From Episyrphus balteatus (Eukaryota > Arthropoda > Insecta > Diptera > Syrphidae): 64,000 nt of DNA. Position 1 is the stretch's first letter, and each line of letters opens with the position of its first letter. Positions 1 through 12,041 of the stretch are shown here, one piece after another. The notes under the pieces are model-generated. The model made no database searches and was not told where the DNA came from. It saw only the letters and a program-made list of their open reading frames with translations. Made by a program: the position numbers and the translations under genes. The stretch is taken from the NCBI RefSeq assembly GCF_945859705.1, contig NC_079134.1, forward strand, positions 41,802,576 through 41,866,575, given 5' to 3'.

Positions 1-1030
1 TGTGGTTTCCTTTATTACTTCGCATGAACGAGATTCATGTGATTATAATTGCTTCTAAAGCCTGTCCCCCACATGAAATGACAAACTATCTAGTATTCAG
101 TAAATTAATAAAATTCACGATTTGATCGTACGAACATCCTCTAAGAGTTCAAGATGCTACAATTTCTAAAACAAAAAAAAAAATAATAAAAATTTATTTC
201 AAAAAAAAAAAAACAAAAACAAATAAAATTAAGCTCCAAAAAAAAACTTCAATTTTTTGAAAAAAAAAAAGTCAAAATCAGTCAAGCAGTTTTTAAAAAC
301 ATATATTTTTCATCAAAATAGTCGATAATTCAAAGAAAATAATGCGTTTTTAATAACTTACAAAGAAGGAAATGAAAATGGTTGAAACTAAATTATTAAA
401 ATTCACCAATGTAAAAAAACTAAATATATTTTTAAATAATAAAAAATAATCAAAATAAAATTGGTATGCCATTTTGTATTATGTTAATAAACAACTTAAT
501 CAAAATTATTTCAAACAAAATCATTGAGGAGTAAAAATTTGAAAAAAAAAAATATGTGAAATACAAATTTCTTCAAATTTTGGATTTTTGACCATGCATT
601 TGCTTCAATATTATATTATGTAAAATAGCTAATGTATGGTCAAATAGAAAATTGTAAGAAATCCGATTTATATTTAAAACAAAAATATTTGATGCACACA
701 AATTTGCATTTTTTTTGTTTTTCAATGCAGAAAACTTTATTTAAAATATTTAAACATTTTTTTTAATGCAAAATATTTATCTTTAAAAAACAAATTTATT
801 TTCAATTCAAGTATTTTTTTTACATTTTTGCAAAAATATAAAAAAAAATTAAATAAAAATATTGCAATAAAAATATTTTTTATTGAAAAATATTTTTAGT
901 TGTATTTAATATTTTTTTTTTTTTTTTCTATTCAAAAATTGAAAATTGCTCTTTATATGCAATAAATATTTTTTTAAATTGATATTTTTACAACTGAAAA
1001 AACTGTTTTTGTTTTCCTAGACAATTCTAA
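1..1030. other. AT-rich spacer, nothing recognised
   Basis: Very A/T-rich sequence with many homopolymer runs. No open frame of useful length, no splice-bounded exon and no repeat shared with the rest of the window that I could see. Confidence 0.6.
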
Positions 1031-2010
1031 ATAAATTGCACGACTGGGGTCGCACGTACTTGCTCTTATGCTTAAAGTAACTCTAATGTTCAAGCGTTTT
1101 ATTCAAGAAATTTAAATTTTGATATTTTGAAGAAATTTCATAAATAGTGTAAAAAAATAAAATCTGTTTTTATAATTAATAAAACACCGTTTTAAATGAT
1201 CTTATACAAAAAACAAAGTATGCCATTTTATTTCTTGTATAAAAAGGTATTTTTAGAAAAAAAAATTTCGAAAATCGTTGGAGTCGTTTTTTAAAAAAAT
1301 AATTTTTTATATATAAAAATTTTCTAACATTTTTCAAAAAAAAAGTTGGTATGTCATTTTGAAGAAATAATTAATTTACACAAAAAAACAAGATTTCAAA
1401 ATTTTTCGTGAACCCGTTTTCAAAAAATTGATTTTTTGAAAAAAAAAATTGAAATATTTTTTAAAAATCCAAAAATGTGTTTTTTGAAAATTTTCTTTAA
1501 TTTTAATATTATTTTCTACTTAAACACTTTTGTATACAAAATTTCTTTGAAATCGGGTGAGTCTTGTACGAGATATTTAGAAACCAAAAAAACCGTTCTA
1601 TGGCAAGTACCGTTTATAACGGTACAAAAAAATATTTTTTTTATTTCAAAAGTTGGCTTTTATATGTAATACTACACACAAAAATTTTAATCAATATCGT
1701 TAGAGCCGTTTTTGAAAAAAATTAACTTTTGTATTTCCGTTATATGGCAGGTACCGTTAGTTTTGGTCATAAAAATAAAATTTTAATTTACCCTCTAGGG
1801 AATCACCCAAAACTGCTAAATACCAAGTTTGAATAAAATCACTTCACTCGTTTAGGATCCAGTTCCAGATAGAGACAGACAGACAGAGAGAATTGCCGGA
1901 CCCACTTTTTGGCATTCTCCATCATCGTAATGTCACGTAAAATTGTTATCTCGAGTTCGATTTTTTTTACGAATCCCAAACTTGCCCTATAGTACCTATA
2001 TCGCAAGTAA
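1031..2010 (-). repeat. Dispersed repeat family R1, near full length
   Basis: Reverse-oriented copy of a repeat of about 1 kb that recurs through the window. Its 3' end (RC of TTGCACGACTGGGGTCGCAC) is at the left. Its 5' end, reading ACTTGCGATATAGG on the minus strand, is at the right near 2010. The diagnostic core (a segment ending in GAATGCCAAAAA, then GTGGGTCC, then a TCTG-rich stretch) lies near 1860-1950. No coding capacity is seen; short open frames inside are incidental. Best defined by the copy at 42833-43848, whose empty site is also present. Confidence 0.7.
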
Positions 2011-5000
2011 AAAATTACTCAATACAAATTACTTGATACAATCACAAAATTTGTAAAAGAATAGACAGCTTTTTCTTTTCATATGCCACTCTTATCTACT
2101 TTTTCCACCCAAAGCATTGTACAAAAAGCTACTACCTACTCGAAAATGGTACATTAAATCAAATTCGAAGTACGCACCGATAATGTTGTTAAAAAAAAAT
2201 AGGAATAAGAAAATACTCAAGCTCAGTTCAAAATTTCAAAATGTTCTTGGAAGAAAGATACAAAAATTCAACGGATCCAATTTGTCTATAAGAATCAAAT
2301 TTGTTCTCAGATGCTCTTTAGATCAAAAACATGTTTCTCCTAGTCAAACGTATCTTTCAAATCTGCAGAGCCATTTATTAAAATTGAAGTATTGTGTATT
2401 GTGAAAAAAAATTTAATGAAATAGATACCGAATGAAATAAGAAAGCTAAAATTGGAACAGCACCAGGATTAGACTAAATTCGAATTCATATAAAAGGTAA
2501 CCAAAGGTACCTTATATCATTTACGAACATTTATGAAAGCTTGTGAATAGGTTAGCTTAAAAAGCAGATCGATGTAAATGCTAATTCAACGGATTCCAAA
2601 CTACTATACACTGCAGACCAGATATCAAGATTTTTTGCCTTAAAATCAATGATAAACCGTTTTTCAAATTACAAGTTATTTTTATTTAAAACAAATGTTC
2701 AGTTAATTCTTCTAAACCCAAAATGTTCAAAACAATTCCAAAAACCTAAAATATAAAATTCTAAAAAAACATAAATCCAAATATTTTATATAATTCACCA
2801 AAAATAATAGATTTTGGTTAGAGTTTGCCCACCAAACATATGCTTTTTCCATTAATTTTTGATTTTATAGAAAACTCTCATATCCCTTCTATATAAGCAT
2901 ATCAATTTAAATAAAAACCCGCAGCACAATGAAATTTTATAGTCATTCATAACGAAAATTTCCGGCGTGGTTTTTCAGCTTTTATGGTTTCTATTTATTC
3001 GAAATCGTGGTACACACACGATATTAAAAGCCTTTGTGTTATTAAAACCTTTTTACCAAAACTTTATGCATATTATATTTGGGCAAATCTGTATATATTA
3101 TGTCTGCATGCGGCCCCCTTTCACTTTAAGTCACAATACAATTGATTATAAATTTGTCGAAAGTCTAGAATGTAGAGTTGCAAATTATGACTTTATTCTA
3201 CCAGAAGGTGGTCTTAGTACTTTCTAATACTTTCTAGTACTTTCTAATACTTTTATGAATTTAGACCTCAAAAACAAACCTTGAAAATTTGATGCATTGT
3301 TTAAAGTCATAATTACAGAGTGTCAATGGTCAAGGCCTTTTTTAGAGCTAACACAATCCCCCAGACTATTTATGCTAGCGTGCATTTGATTACGTAACCC
3401 CAAAAACGATCAGATCTATTTTACGAGTATCTACTATGACAACGCCACCGCCGCAGCGCAGCGTGTGCTCTATACGACACGGACAATCGTCCAACCGACC
3501 GACCAACCGACACGAGACGTACTTTGTACTTTTTTGGTTGCGGCACCGCATAGGAATAGAGGAAACCAAATATAATCAAAGCACCTTTCACCAAACGCTT
3601 TTTCACTAAATTGGGTTTGGAAAAGGCACCAAGCTGATGATGGTGTGCCACAGAGTAATTTGGTGACTGGTGGAATATAGCGACACATCATTGTGTGTCG
3701 ACTTGGGCTGTGTGTTTTTGGAACTTTGTTGAATCTAAAACTTTCAAGTTATGTATTGATTGCCTGCAGATTCAATTAAATGACAGATTTTTTTTTCTGT
3801 GCCAAACTTGGACTAGAAGGCTTGGTCTTGCTTTGGTACCAATTTCCTATCGAATGATTTCAAGCAAATATTCTGTTGAGTCAGTCACCAGTGAACAACA
3901 ACTGCGAACCAAATATTTAACAAAAAAACAATTTACTATCACAAACGAGAGTTGCTTATTTTTTTTTTTTTTGAACAAACAAAAAGTCCTTTCAACAGTT
4001 TTCAAGTTTTTTAAGGTTTTTTATTTCCTCGTTTCTGATAAAAAAAAGTACATAGTTTGTGCAAAAGAAGCAGAAAAAACCTCATTAAAATTATTATAGT
4101 TTCGTGTATATTTGTCCCCACACTTCTAGTTGGTACACATTCTTTTTTGATACCTACCCTACCCATTCAAGCTTTTACCCCAGACCCAGAGCAGTGAGTA
4201 GTCCAGTTCAGGATTCAGACCGACCTCCCATACGCTAGAGCGTTAATTTTTAGGGTGAGGCGTTCTCATTAAAAAATAATATGGTCTGTGAGTTTGACAG
4301 CTTTAATGTTTTCATAAAAAAAAAAAAAAAAACTTGTCATCATCATCGTCAACGTTGTAAATGAACACGATGAATGATGATGATGAATACCAACGTAACA
4401 TACTCTCTTGTTTTGGGTTTTTGAAGAATGCTGTTGGTGTTTCTGATGATGATGATGATGGCTCTCCGGGTATGTTACAGTGATTTTTTTGAAATTAAAT
4501 TTCAAAAGAATTGATATAAGAACAAATTAAATTTTGTCATTTTTTTTTTATTTAATACACACAAAAGAAGAGAAAAAAAAAGTTACTTTTAGAATAATAG
4601 GTAAATCATTACATATAAATTTTTTTTCTTTTTCTCCATTCATCATTATATAGCAACTAATTAAAAAAATAAAACATTTATATACGAAATGACAAAAGAG
4701 TGTAGAAAACAAAGAAATGCGTTCATTGTTTATGTAGACAATGACAATGACAATGTTGGAAAATTAAAAAAAAAAAAATAAGTACACCCATCACCACCCA
4801 ACACCTATTTTTTTAATGTAAAGTAAAAAAAAAATAAGGTAATTAGTCTCGGGACATTAAAAAAAAAAACAGGACCTGTTGGAGTTTTCATATTCCACCA
4901 AATAAAGTTGAGTAAAAAATTCTGGCTAAATATTTATTTTTCAGTAAAATATGTGGTTTAAAAAGGTTCCCGATTGAATTTAAAAAAAAGAAATCGAAAT

Positions 5001-6218
5001 TGCAATTTTATTAAGCATTTTATGAATTCCAGAAATTAAAAAAATATATCGTTGTTGATAAACAAAGATGAAACCACATGCAAATTTAAATTGGATGACG
5101 AATTTGAAAGATGAATGCGGGTTTACATTCGTTCTTGTTGATTCTCAGAATTTCAAGTGGAATGAAGTTGAATTTCTCATATTTCAGAAATTCAATATTA
5201 AAATCTGGTTAATTTAAAATAAAATATATTTAAGTAAAATATTTATTTGTGTAATAAAAGTGATAAATCACTTAATATGTTGGTTTGCAAGCTGTTACTA
5301 ACAACCCAATTACGTATGATCGGTTCGTTTATATTTTGTCACCAGTAGTTGTTAGGTCGAACTCCACAATATGCCAAAGGTAAACTAAGGTTATATTGTT
5401 TAAGTCTTTAAATATTCAATCAATGTCAATTATATTAAAAATTAAGCCAACAATTAAATTAGAGAAATATCTTAAAGGGTCACTGTGGTGTATGTGTAAC
5501 TTTTTGTTGTTGTATTTAAAAAATTAAATGCAAATTAAAAGTGTTCATAATCTCATAAACTCATACTTATAGAATCTGTGATAGTCTAAGAGCCAATTAT
5601 GAAAATGTTTAAGTATAAACATATAAGTCAAATGGAACAAAATGGAATAAAAGATATGGTAGAATTTGTTTTAATATTCTGTGAATGAAATGAAATGGAA
5701 TAACAGATTTGGTAGAATCTGTTATGCAAACCATTTTCTTCAATTATTGGGAAACTATCGCTTCGAAATGCAACATGAAAAAAATGTTAAAGAAATTTCC
5801 GACACTTTTGTATATTGACAGTTATTTACAGAATAGGTAAAATTATATCTACGAGTTAAAATTTTGCCAATTGAAAACTTAGTGACATGCAATTAATACA
5901 ATTAAGTAAAATTTAAAATATTAAAAATTAAGAATTTTTTTCAAAAGAAAGTTGTGATAGTTTTCAAATGCAATTTTTCAAAATACATCCTCGACATGCG
6001 TTAAGAAAAATTTTCAATTTAAAGACAAAGCTAAGAACACCTTAAAAAGAGGAATCATGCTGTTAATACTATTCAGGTGGAGATGGGATATTGGAGGGGA
6101 ACCATTCTCTAGTTCATTGACATTGATGATGAGATTGTCGAGGCAAATTGGTCGTTTAATATGACTGACGATTTTGTTACCCGTCAAAATTTTATGAAAT
6201 ACAAAAATGTCAGCCATT
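2011..6218. other. Spacer with one GC-richer patch and GAT/ATC runs
   Basis: No convincing gene. Open frames at 2117-2404 and 2967-3227 have no recognisable domain, no splice context and AT-driven composition, so I do not call them. About 3400-3720 is more GC-rich than its surroundings (CCGCCGCAGCGCAGCG near 3445), which suggests an unidentified promoter or leader. Short GAT/ATC trinucleotide runs lie at about 4336-4460. The sequence near 5475-5500 (GGTCACTGTGGTGTATG) recurs at about 40295 and 45460, marking a small dispersed repeat end. Confidence 0.45.
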
Positions 6219-6975
6219 TAGGGCTTGGTATGTAGCGTTATTTTGCGACTCTCCAGAGGGGTTTTTGGAATTAATTTTTTTGGACCAAAAATAAGGGTAC
6301 TTGTCATATACCGATTTTAGTAAAATTAAAATATCTCGAAAACGGCTTCAACGATTTTGTTTAAAAAATTCAAATGTAAGTTTTAAGCTAAGGTCTATCT
6401 TTTAATGAAAAAAAATTGTTTTGAAAATCATTATTAACGGTACCTGCAATAGAACCGTCGTTTTTTTCAAATCTGATTATCTCCGAAACTGCTTATTCGA
6501 TTTCAACGAAACTTTTTGTGAAGAATCATTAAATGCTAAATTTTATATAATTTAAATATAAACCAAAATTAAAATTTTCAAAAAAAAATAATTTTTGGAT
6601 TTTTAAAAAAATTTTGAAAATTTTTTTTTGAAAAATCAAATTTTCGAAAACGGGACATAGAATTTTTTTGAAATTTTGTTTGAAGATGTTGATTAGTGAT
6701 TTCTACAAAATGGCATACCAATTTTTATTTTAAAATTTTTTTTCCAAAAAATTATTTATACAAAATTAGTTTTTGAAAAAAAAACGGCTCTAACGATTTT
6801 GAAAAATTTTTTTCTAAAAATGCATCTTAATATATCAATCAAAACTGCATACTTGTTTTGGAGGGCAATTTGATTTCAGATTTTATTTTATTTTTTTAAC
6901 GAATTTTATTTTTTTTTTCCAAATTTTTTATATAAAAAGTCTTAAAAATTTAAGCAACTTTAACTCTAAGAGTTT
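6219..6975 (+). repeat. R1-related repeat, 5'-truncated variant
   Basis: Starts with the R1 internal segment CTTGGTATGTAGCG and runs to AAGCAACTTTAACTC. It is nearly identical to about 12470-13200, so these two belong to one R1 subfamily distinct from the 42.8-kb copy. It contains the characteristic alternation of 'acggtacctg' and 'aaaacggctctaacgat' blocks. It lacks the final GTGCGACC...GTCGTGCA end. Confidence 0.6.
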
Positions 6976-7676
6976 AGATTTTGTTTAGTTTTGGCTACAA
7001 TCTGGCAACTAAGACAAAAATGATATTCTCATGCCTAAGTTAGGGGTACAATTAAAATTTTTTGTAAAGTTTTTTTGATTCGAAATTGTTTGTATATCAA
7101 CAATAAATATATTGATTTGTACGAGAGAAAAGCTATAACCCTATAATATTTCTCAACTTTAAATGATGAATGGTCTATTTTCACCTATTTTCACAAAAAA
7201 AATTTTTGGCTAGAAATTAGAACCTTATTTTGTTATAAGAATGTTTTCGTCTGGTTTTTACAGGATGATAATTTTACTAATATTATATTATATTTAAAAA
7301 AAATACAACTCAATCAGCATAATGCTCGACGAAAAATCACTTCTAGCTTTTTACTTCTCTGAATGTTTTAATAAAAAAAGTCAGTCAGTGGCGATATTGT
7401 GTTTCAGGATCCTATTCAAACATACAGTTTTTTTTTTCTTTCAGAACTAAAAAAAATCAAACGTATCTTGTTAAAAAACAATATCTATTCTCTAATAAGC
7501 AAAGTTTTTGCAAAAATTCAACCTTAAACTAGATAACTAGTTATAAGATAGCTAAAATTTGAGAATAAATTTTTTTAAGTGGGCCTTTGTTAAGGTGTTA
7601 AGTCTCTGAAATGGTAGAATAAGATTGAAGTTTCAATTTTGTTTTGCAAATCTGGATTTTATCTTTTCGAAAAAGT
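6976..7676. other. AT-rich spacer, nothing recognised
   Basis: No exon, promoter or repeat that I can support in this stretch. Confidence 0.5.
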
Positions 7677-8996
7677 GAATCGGTGATTGTTAAAACAACA
7701 TAAGTGACAAATTTTTTGAAACCACTTTTATAACTGTTTTGCATTGCTTATGGGTAGAGCTAGCGTTGAGAGCAAAACCAACATGATTTTATATTTGGAT
7801 CATATAAAATTTCGAGGTTAAAATACGCATTTAGTGCTAAAACAACATATCTCTTCTGCCAATTTTGAAATTGAGTGTTAAAACACCTTAAGTACTTCAT
7901 ATTAATTTGTTTTTTTACATTCAACGCTGGAAAAATGAAGTAAGTAAACTGTTGTTTCTTACAGTTTTTCGATGATTTAGTGTCAGTCAGTTGTTCGCGG
8001 TCATTCGAATGGAATTGCATCTTTCAAAATGTTCTTGTTAATAAGTTAAATTGGTACCAAATGAAAAAACCTATATCTTAGGAAAAAGTTTTTGAATTTT
8101 TCTCTGCATTTGGATTAAGAATGTAAGATATTGCAATATTAGTATTGGTAATGCATCTTGCAATGTGTGAATATTGAATTGAATTTTTATTTTGAATATA
8201 AAATATGATGCTCTGTTATTTTCCCTGAGCCATTAACTTCGACATTTTGTTCTAGAGTTTTCAAGCTATTAATACTAGCAAAGAATTGAAAATGCAAACT
8301 TAAAAAAAAAAATTCGTAAATCTTGTCTTAAAGGCTTCTAGTTTGGGATCTATTGGGTTGATATTCAAAATCAAGGTTTTTAAACTCAGGGAAAATTACA
8401 AACCATCATATTTATCACTTCAAATAAACATTAAAATTACATCAATGACACAATCAATAAAAAGTGTTAAATGCAAAAACGCATTTTATACTATTTTGAA
8501 GTACCTACGTCACAAGGATAAAACTTTTGCACAATATTAGTAAGACTTAACTATGTCAAAAAATAACAAATTCATTGCTGGCCGTGGAACGTCAACTTTC
8601 GCCTATTTGTTTAGTGTTCTTTTTTTTTTAATGTATGTATTAATAAAATTGCTGAATTATGATGGTCTTTTATTCATTTCCATTAAATTTGCTAATACTT
8701 TGGATTTAAAATGAGTGTCAAAACAACATTATTTCCAAGTAATTAAGTGGTTTTGACTCCCAACAAAACGTTGGATGTTAAAACAACATATAAAAAATAT
8801 TTATTTTTTGTTAAATCTTCTTTGATAAAGATATTTTTTTTAAACTTTTAGTTAGTTTCAACTCCCAACAAGGTCTCTAAACCGAATTTAAAGCTAAAGT
8901 TGTCAATGCGGCCGCGTCGTCAAAAGTACAGAGTTTTTTGTCTCTACTGAATAAAAATAAAAATGTTACTTATGTTGTTTTAACAATCACCGATTC
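7677..8996. mobile_element. Non-autonomous TIR transposon, about 1.32 kb
   Basis: The ends are a 29-bp inverted repeat with no mismatch: GAATCGGTGATTGTTAAAAC at 7677 onward, answered by its reverse complement ending at 8996. Both flanks carry AAGT, consistent with a 4-bp target duplication. The motif TAAAACAACAT inside the TIR recurs internally at about 7838, 8720 and 8779, with a variant TAAAACACCTTA at about 7878, like repeated transposase-binding sites. No transposase frame remains; the short frames at 7760-8020 and 8343-8540 are not coding by any sign. Superfamily not assigned. Confidence 0.75.
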
Positions 8997-10090
8997 AAGT
9001 AATGTTGCAATAACTTCATCAATTAGAGCAAATATATTATTTTTTCATTAAAAAAATGATATTATTTTTCAGAAAAAGGTTCTGAAGAACCATGTTTTTT
9101 TCATGAGAAAACATATTCACTTGTTCACCTTCTTTCTCTAAGTTTCTTCTTCTAAAAACTTGTTTATTTTGTATTAATGTCTAACACCCTTAAGCCAAGT
9201 TAATTTATTTTATTGTAAATGAATTTCTTCTATTTCTAGAAAATGCTCTCTGCACAGAATTTAAAATAATAATCTCTTAAAACAAACAAAAAGTCAAAAC
9301 AATTAATTTCAGAACAAAAAAATAATACAATAATTTTCATTGTCAAAAATTATCACGAACCAAAATGTTAGATACCTGCATATACAATGCCTTCTGCAAA
9401 GATTTACTTCCTCTGCAGAGAGTAAATAAACCGCACTCTGCTAGAATACAAGTATCTTTCTATATCTCTGTGTCCATAATAATAACACAAAAGGAAGCCA
9501 TAAAATAACTCACGTAACAGCAAAACACGTCCCAGGATTATACTACAATAAACTTATAAAACAATGTTATCTCTAAAAAATAAAAACATATACAGATTGA
9601 GTAAAAGAGAGGGAGAGAGAAAAAAAGAATAAAAGAGAGAAATGAAAAAAAAAATCCTAGAAGACAAGACAAATTGGCGAGAAATAACTACCTTTATCTT
9701 ATATTGCCTGTTTAAATAGACTTTAAAGTCAATGCCCTCAAAAAAGACTCATCTGCACTATGCAACTAGACATCAAACGAAGGACTGACTTAAGAGCTGC
9801 AAAACATAATAAAGCTCTTCGTGATTTAATATGTTTTTTTGTAGATTTTTTTTTATCAGGAATTTTTTCTAATTTTTTTTTTTTTTCTTATCAAAAAGTA
9901 AGTTAGTTATGCTTATCTAAGATGAAAGCAACCTTTAGTTTCCACCTTTTACAGAAATAAATTATCACTGATTTAAGATAAAAAGATGATAATTCTATTT
10001 GTTTGACACACAACAGCTGTCATAATATCATTTATAATCATAATAAAAAAGAATAAAAGTGTAAACAGGCCATCAAAAGTCGTTCGTTTT
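8997..10090. other. Probable intron of the gene at 10.1 kb
   Basis: Non-coding, moderately complex sequence downstream (minus sense) of the splice donor at 10091-10096. No further coding exon of that gene was recognised here or further left, so its next exon would lie beyond the window or is too short to see. Confidence 0.4.
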
Positions 10091-10096
10091 ACTCAC

Positions 10097-10183
10097 CTTG
10101 CCAGTACTCGATTGGAGATAATAGACCATTACGAACATCCAGATGACAGTAACGAATGCAATTAATTTGACGTTTCGTCGCAT
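10097..10183 (-). CDS. Pgant2: First coding exon of a type II Golgi membrane protein, probably GalNAc-transferase 2
   Basis: Partial gene, only the start exon. ATG is the complement of 10181-10183. The exon encodes 29 residues and ends in AAG followed by a perfect GTGAGT donor (complement of 10091-10096). The peptide is a basic N-terminus (MRRN) followed by about 17 hydrophobic residues ending in VYYLQSS, the layout of a type II signal anchor. It resembles my recollection of vertebrate GALNT2 (MRRRS..., a tryptophan mid-anchor, YY, then a Ser/Gly stem). GALNT2-family enzymes start mucin-type O-glycosylation in the Golgi by adding GalNAc to Ser/Thr. The catalytic domain is not in this window, so another Golgi glycosyltransferase is possible. 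The leader CAACAACAAAACAAAATG is a good insect start context. Confidence 0.5.
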
Positions 10184-10990
10184 TTTGTTTTGTTGTTGAT
10201 TTCTAGCACAATGAAAATGATGATAAGAACGAAAATCACTTTTTTCTATTTATTTATAATTATTTGCTCTCAATTTTTTATTCAAGAGCAAAAAAAACAA
10301 CAACTTTTTTTTGTTTGCACTCTTCACTGATCTATAATTGCACTTTTCCCTTAGAAACGATTCAATGATGAGCTAATAGATTATTTATTTTATTTTTTTT
10401 TTTTTTATTTAATATTTCAATAAAAGAAATTTAGCACAACTTTTGTAAACCATTAAAAATAAGTATAAACAAAAAAATCAATTGAAAATGCGTGGGTGTA
10501 GGTTAAAGAAGTGTAAACAAACAGCACCAAAATCAATAAAATTTATTTGCACGAAATTTGTTTAAATATAACTTCCCCAATTTTTCAAAGAAATTGCCCG
10601 CAAAAATCGGTTTTTATTCAGTGATTTTTCCTTTTTCAAAGAATACACTTTTCACCACTTTAAAATGGCTTAAATGGCTTAAATGGTTTAAATTCTAAAA
10701 TAAAAATTGATTGATTTCCGTTCGGAAAGAATTCACCAAAAAAGAGCAAACGTCCGTCCGGATCCGGTCAACAAACAACGAGTCAATTGGCCGAAAAGGT
10801 TTTTTCTGTGTGTGTTAATAATACCACCATCAACTACTCTCTACCTTTTCTCATCTGCTAAAGAAGACGACAAACCTAAGAAGACTGATATAAACTGTCT
10901 ACGAATCAGCTAGCGATAGCGAACGTATAATCCAACGCCAGCCGCTCGATCTGGCTGAAAGTTTGCAACTGAAGAACTGTGAAACAAAAC
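10184..10990 (-). promoter_or_regulatory. 5' leader and probable promoter of the 10.1-kb gene
   Basis: Upstream of the start exon on the minus strand. A possible acceptor (TGTGCTAG) lies about 22 bases before the ATG. The segment 10700-10980 is clearly less AT-rich than the rest, and an initiator TTCAGTTGC reads on the minus strand with its A at about 10970, followed by a CGAGCGG patch about 23 bases downstream. No TATA box is evident. The intron/leader structure is inferred. Confidence 0.35.
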
Positions 10991-11837
10991 ACACAAAATG
11001 TTGACGGAGTATAATGGAATTTGTGTTGGGTATATTTTGTTAAGGTTTGTTGTAAAGAGAACTTGGGTGCCAACCAACATCAGTCCCCCATATTAGCCCC
11101 CAACCAAAGCAAAAAGAGCCAACAAAATGCATGTTAAGCAAGCAATTGGGATATTATACGGGAATTGTGGGATGATGGCTATAAAAATCGCATGTGGCGC
11201 CTCATTTTTATATACCAATAAAATTGTGTGAGATTGGGGTTTGGGGGTAATGGGGAACTCAATTTAAGAGAAAGATAAAAAATAACAGATATCAAATCGA
11301 AAGAGAAAATTTGTGTTTATCAATGAATTGGAGAGTTTTGTTTACTTTTTACTACGAGGAATATATTTTTTGTAGCATGAAATTAAAGATATGACTGTGG
11401 GCTGTTGAGAGAAAAATGTCATGTGAGCATATGAGCACATGAGATGATACAAAGTGAAGCAATAAGAAGAAGAGAAGTAACTGAAGAAGAGTATAAATTG
11501 CATCGAAATTAGTGTTACCATTTCTGTGAATAATTAAAAGTATTCTTCTATGCTCGAACAATCCTTATAAATTTAAGTACTGACGAGATGTTTCAACTTT
11601 TTTAAAATTTTCCAGAAAAATGTATACCAAACTGGTTTCTTTATAGCAGCTCTAGTTTTTTAAAATATTTATTTGAGGGCATGTTCATGCTAATTGCGAA
11701 ATGTTTGTTTATTTTAAGCGTTTATTAACATTTTCCAGATAAATGTAAATAAACCGAAGGTTTTTGAGCTCAGTAAGGCTCAAAATCACATAGGTTTTGT
11801 TTTTGGAAACTCTCAGTTTTTGTATTAAAAAAAAATT
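10991..11837. other. Spacer, nothing recognised
   Basis: No repeat shared with other parts of the window and no supported exon. A short open frame at 11352-11561 (minus) is low-complexity. Confidence 0.5.
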
Positions 11838-12041
11838 CACGACTGGGTCACACGTACCTACTTGCTTTTGAGGTAAAAGGAATTTTATAAGACATCTAAA
11901 CAAAATAAAAGGGTTTGTTTTAAATGATTTTGACCATTAAAGAAAATATGCAACTTGATTTCTTGGATAAAAACAGGAATTTTTAGAAATGAAAAATTGA
12001 AAATTGTTTAAGCAATGTTTTGAAAATATATTTTTACTTTA
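11838..12041 (-). repeat. R1 3'-end fragment
   Basis: Contains the R1 terminal signature in reverse (CACGACTGGGTCACACGTAC) and about 170 bases of adjoining R1 sequence. It is cut off by the element that begins at 12042. Confidence 0.55.

Noticed and set aside
2117..2404. 95-codon Lys-rich frame
   Set aside because: No signal, domain or splice context; composition follows A-rich DNA.
3421..4099. Overlapping frames in the GC-richer patch
   Set aside because: Low-complexity translations without domain, intron or start support; kept only as a possible control region.
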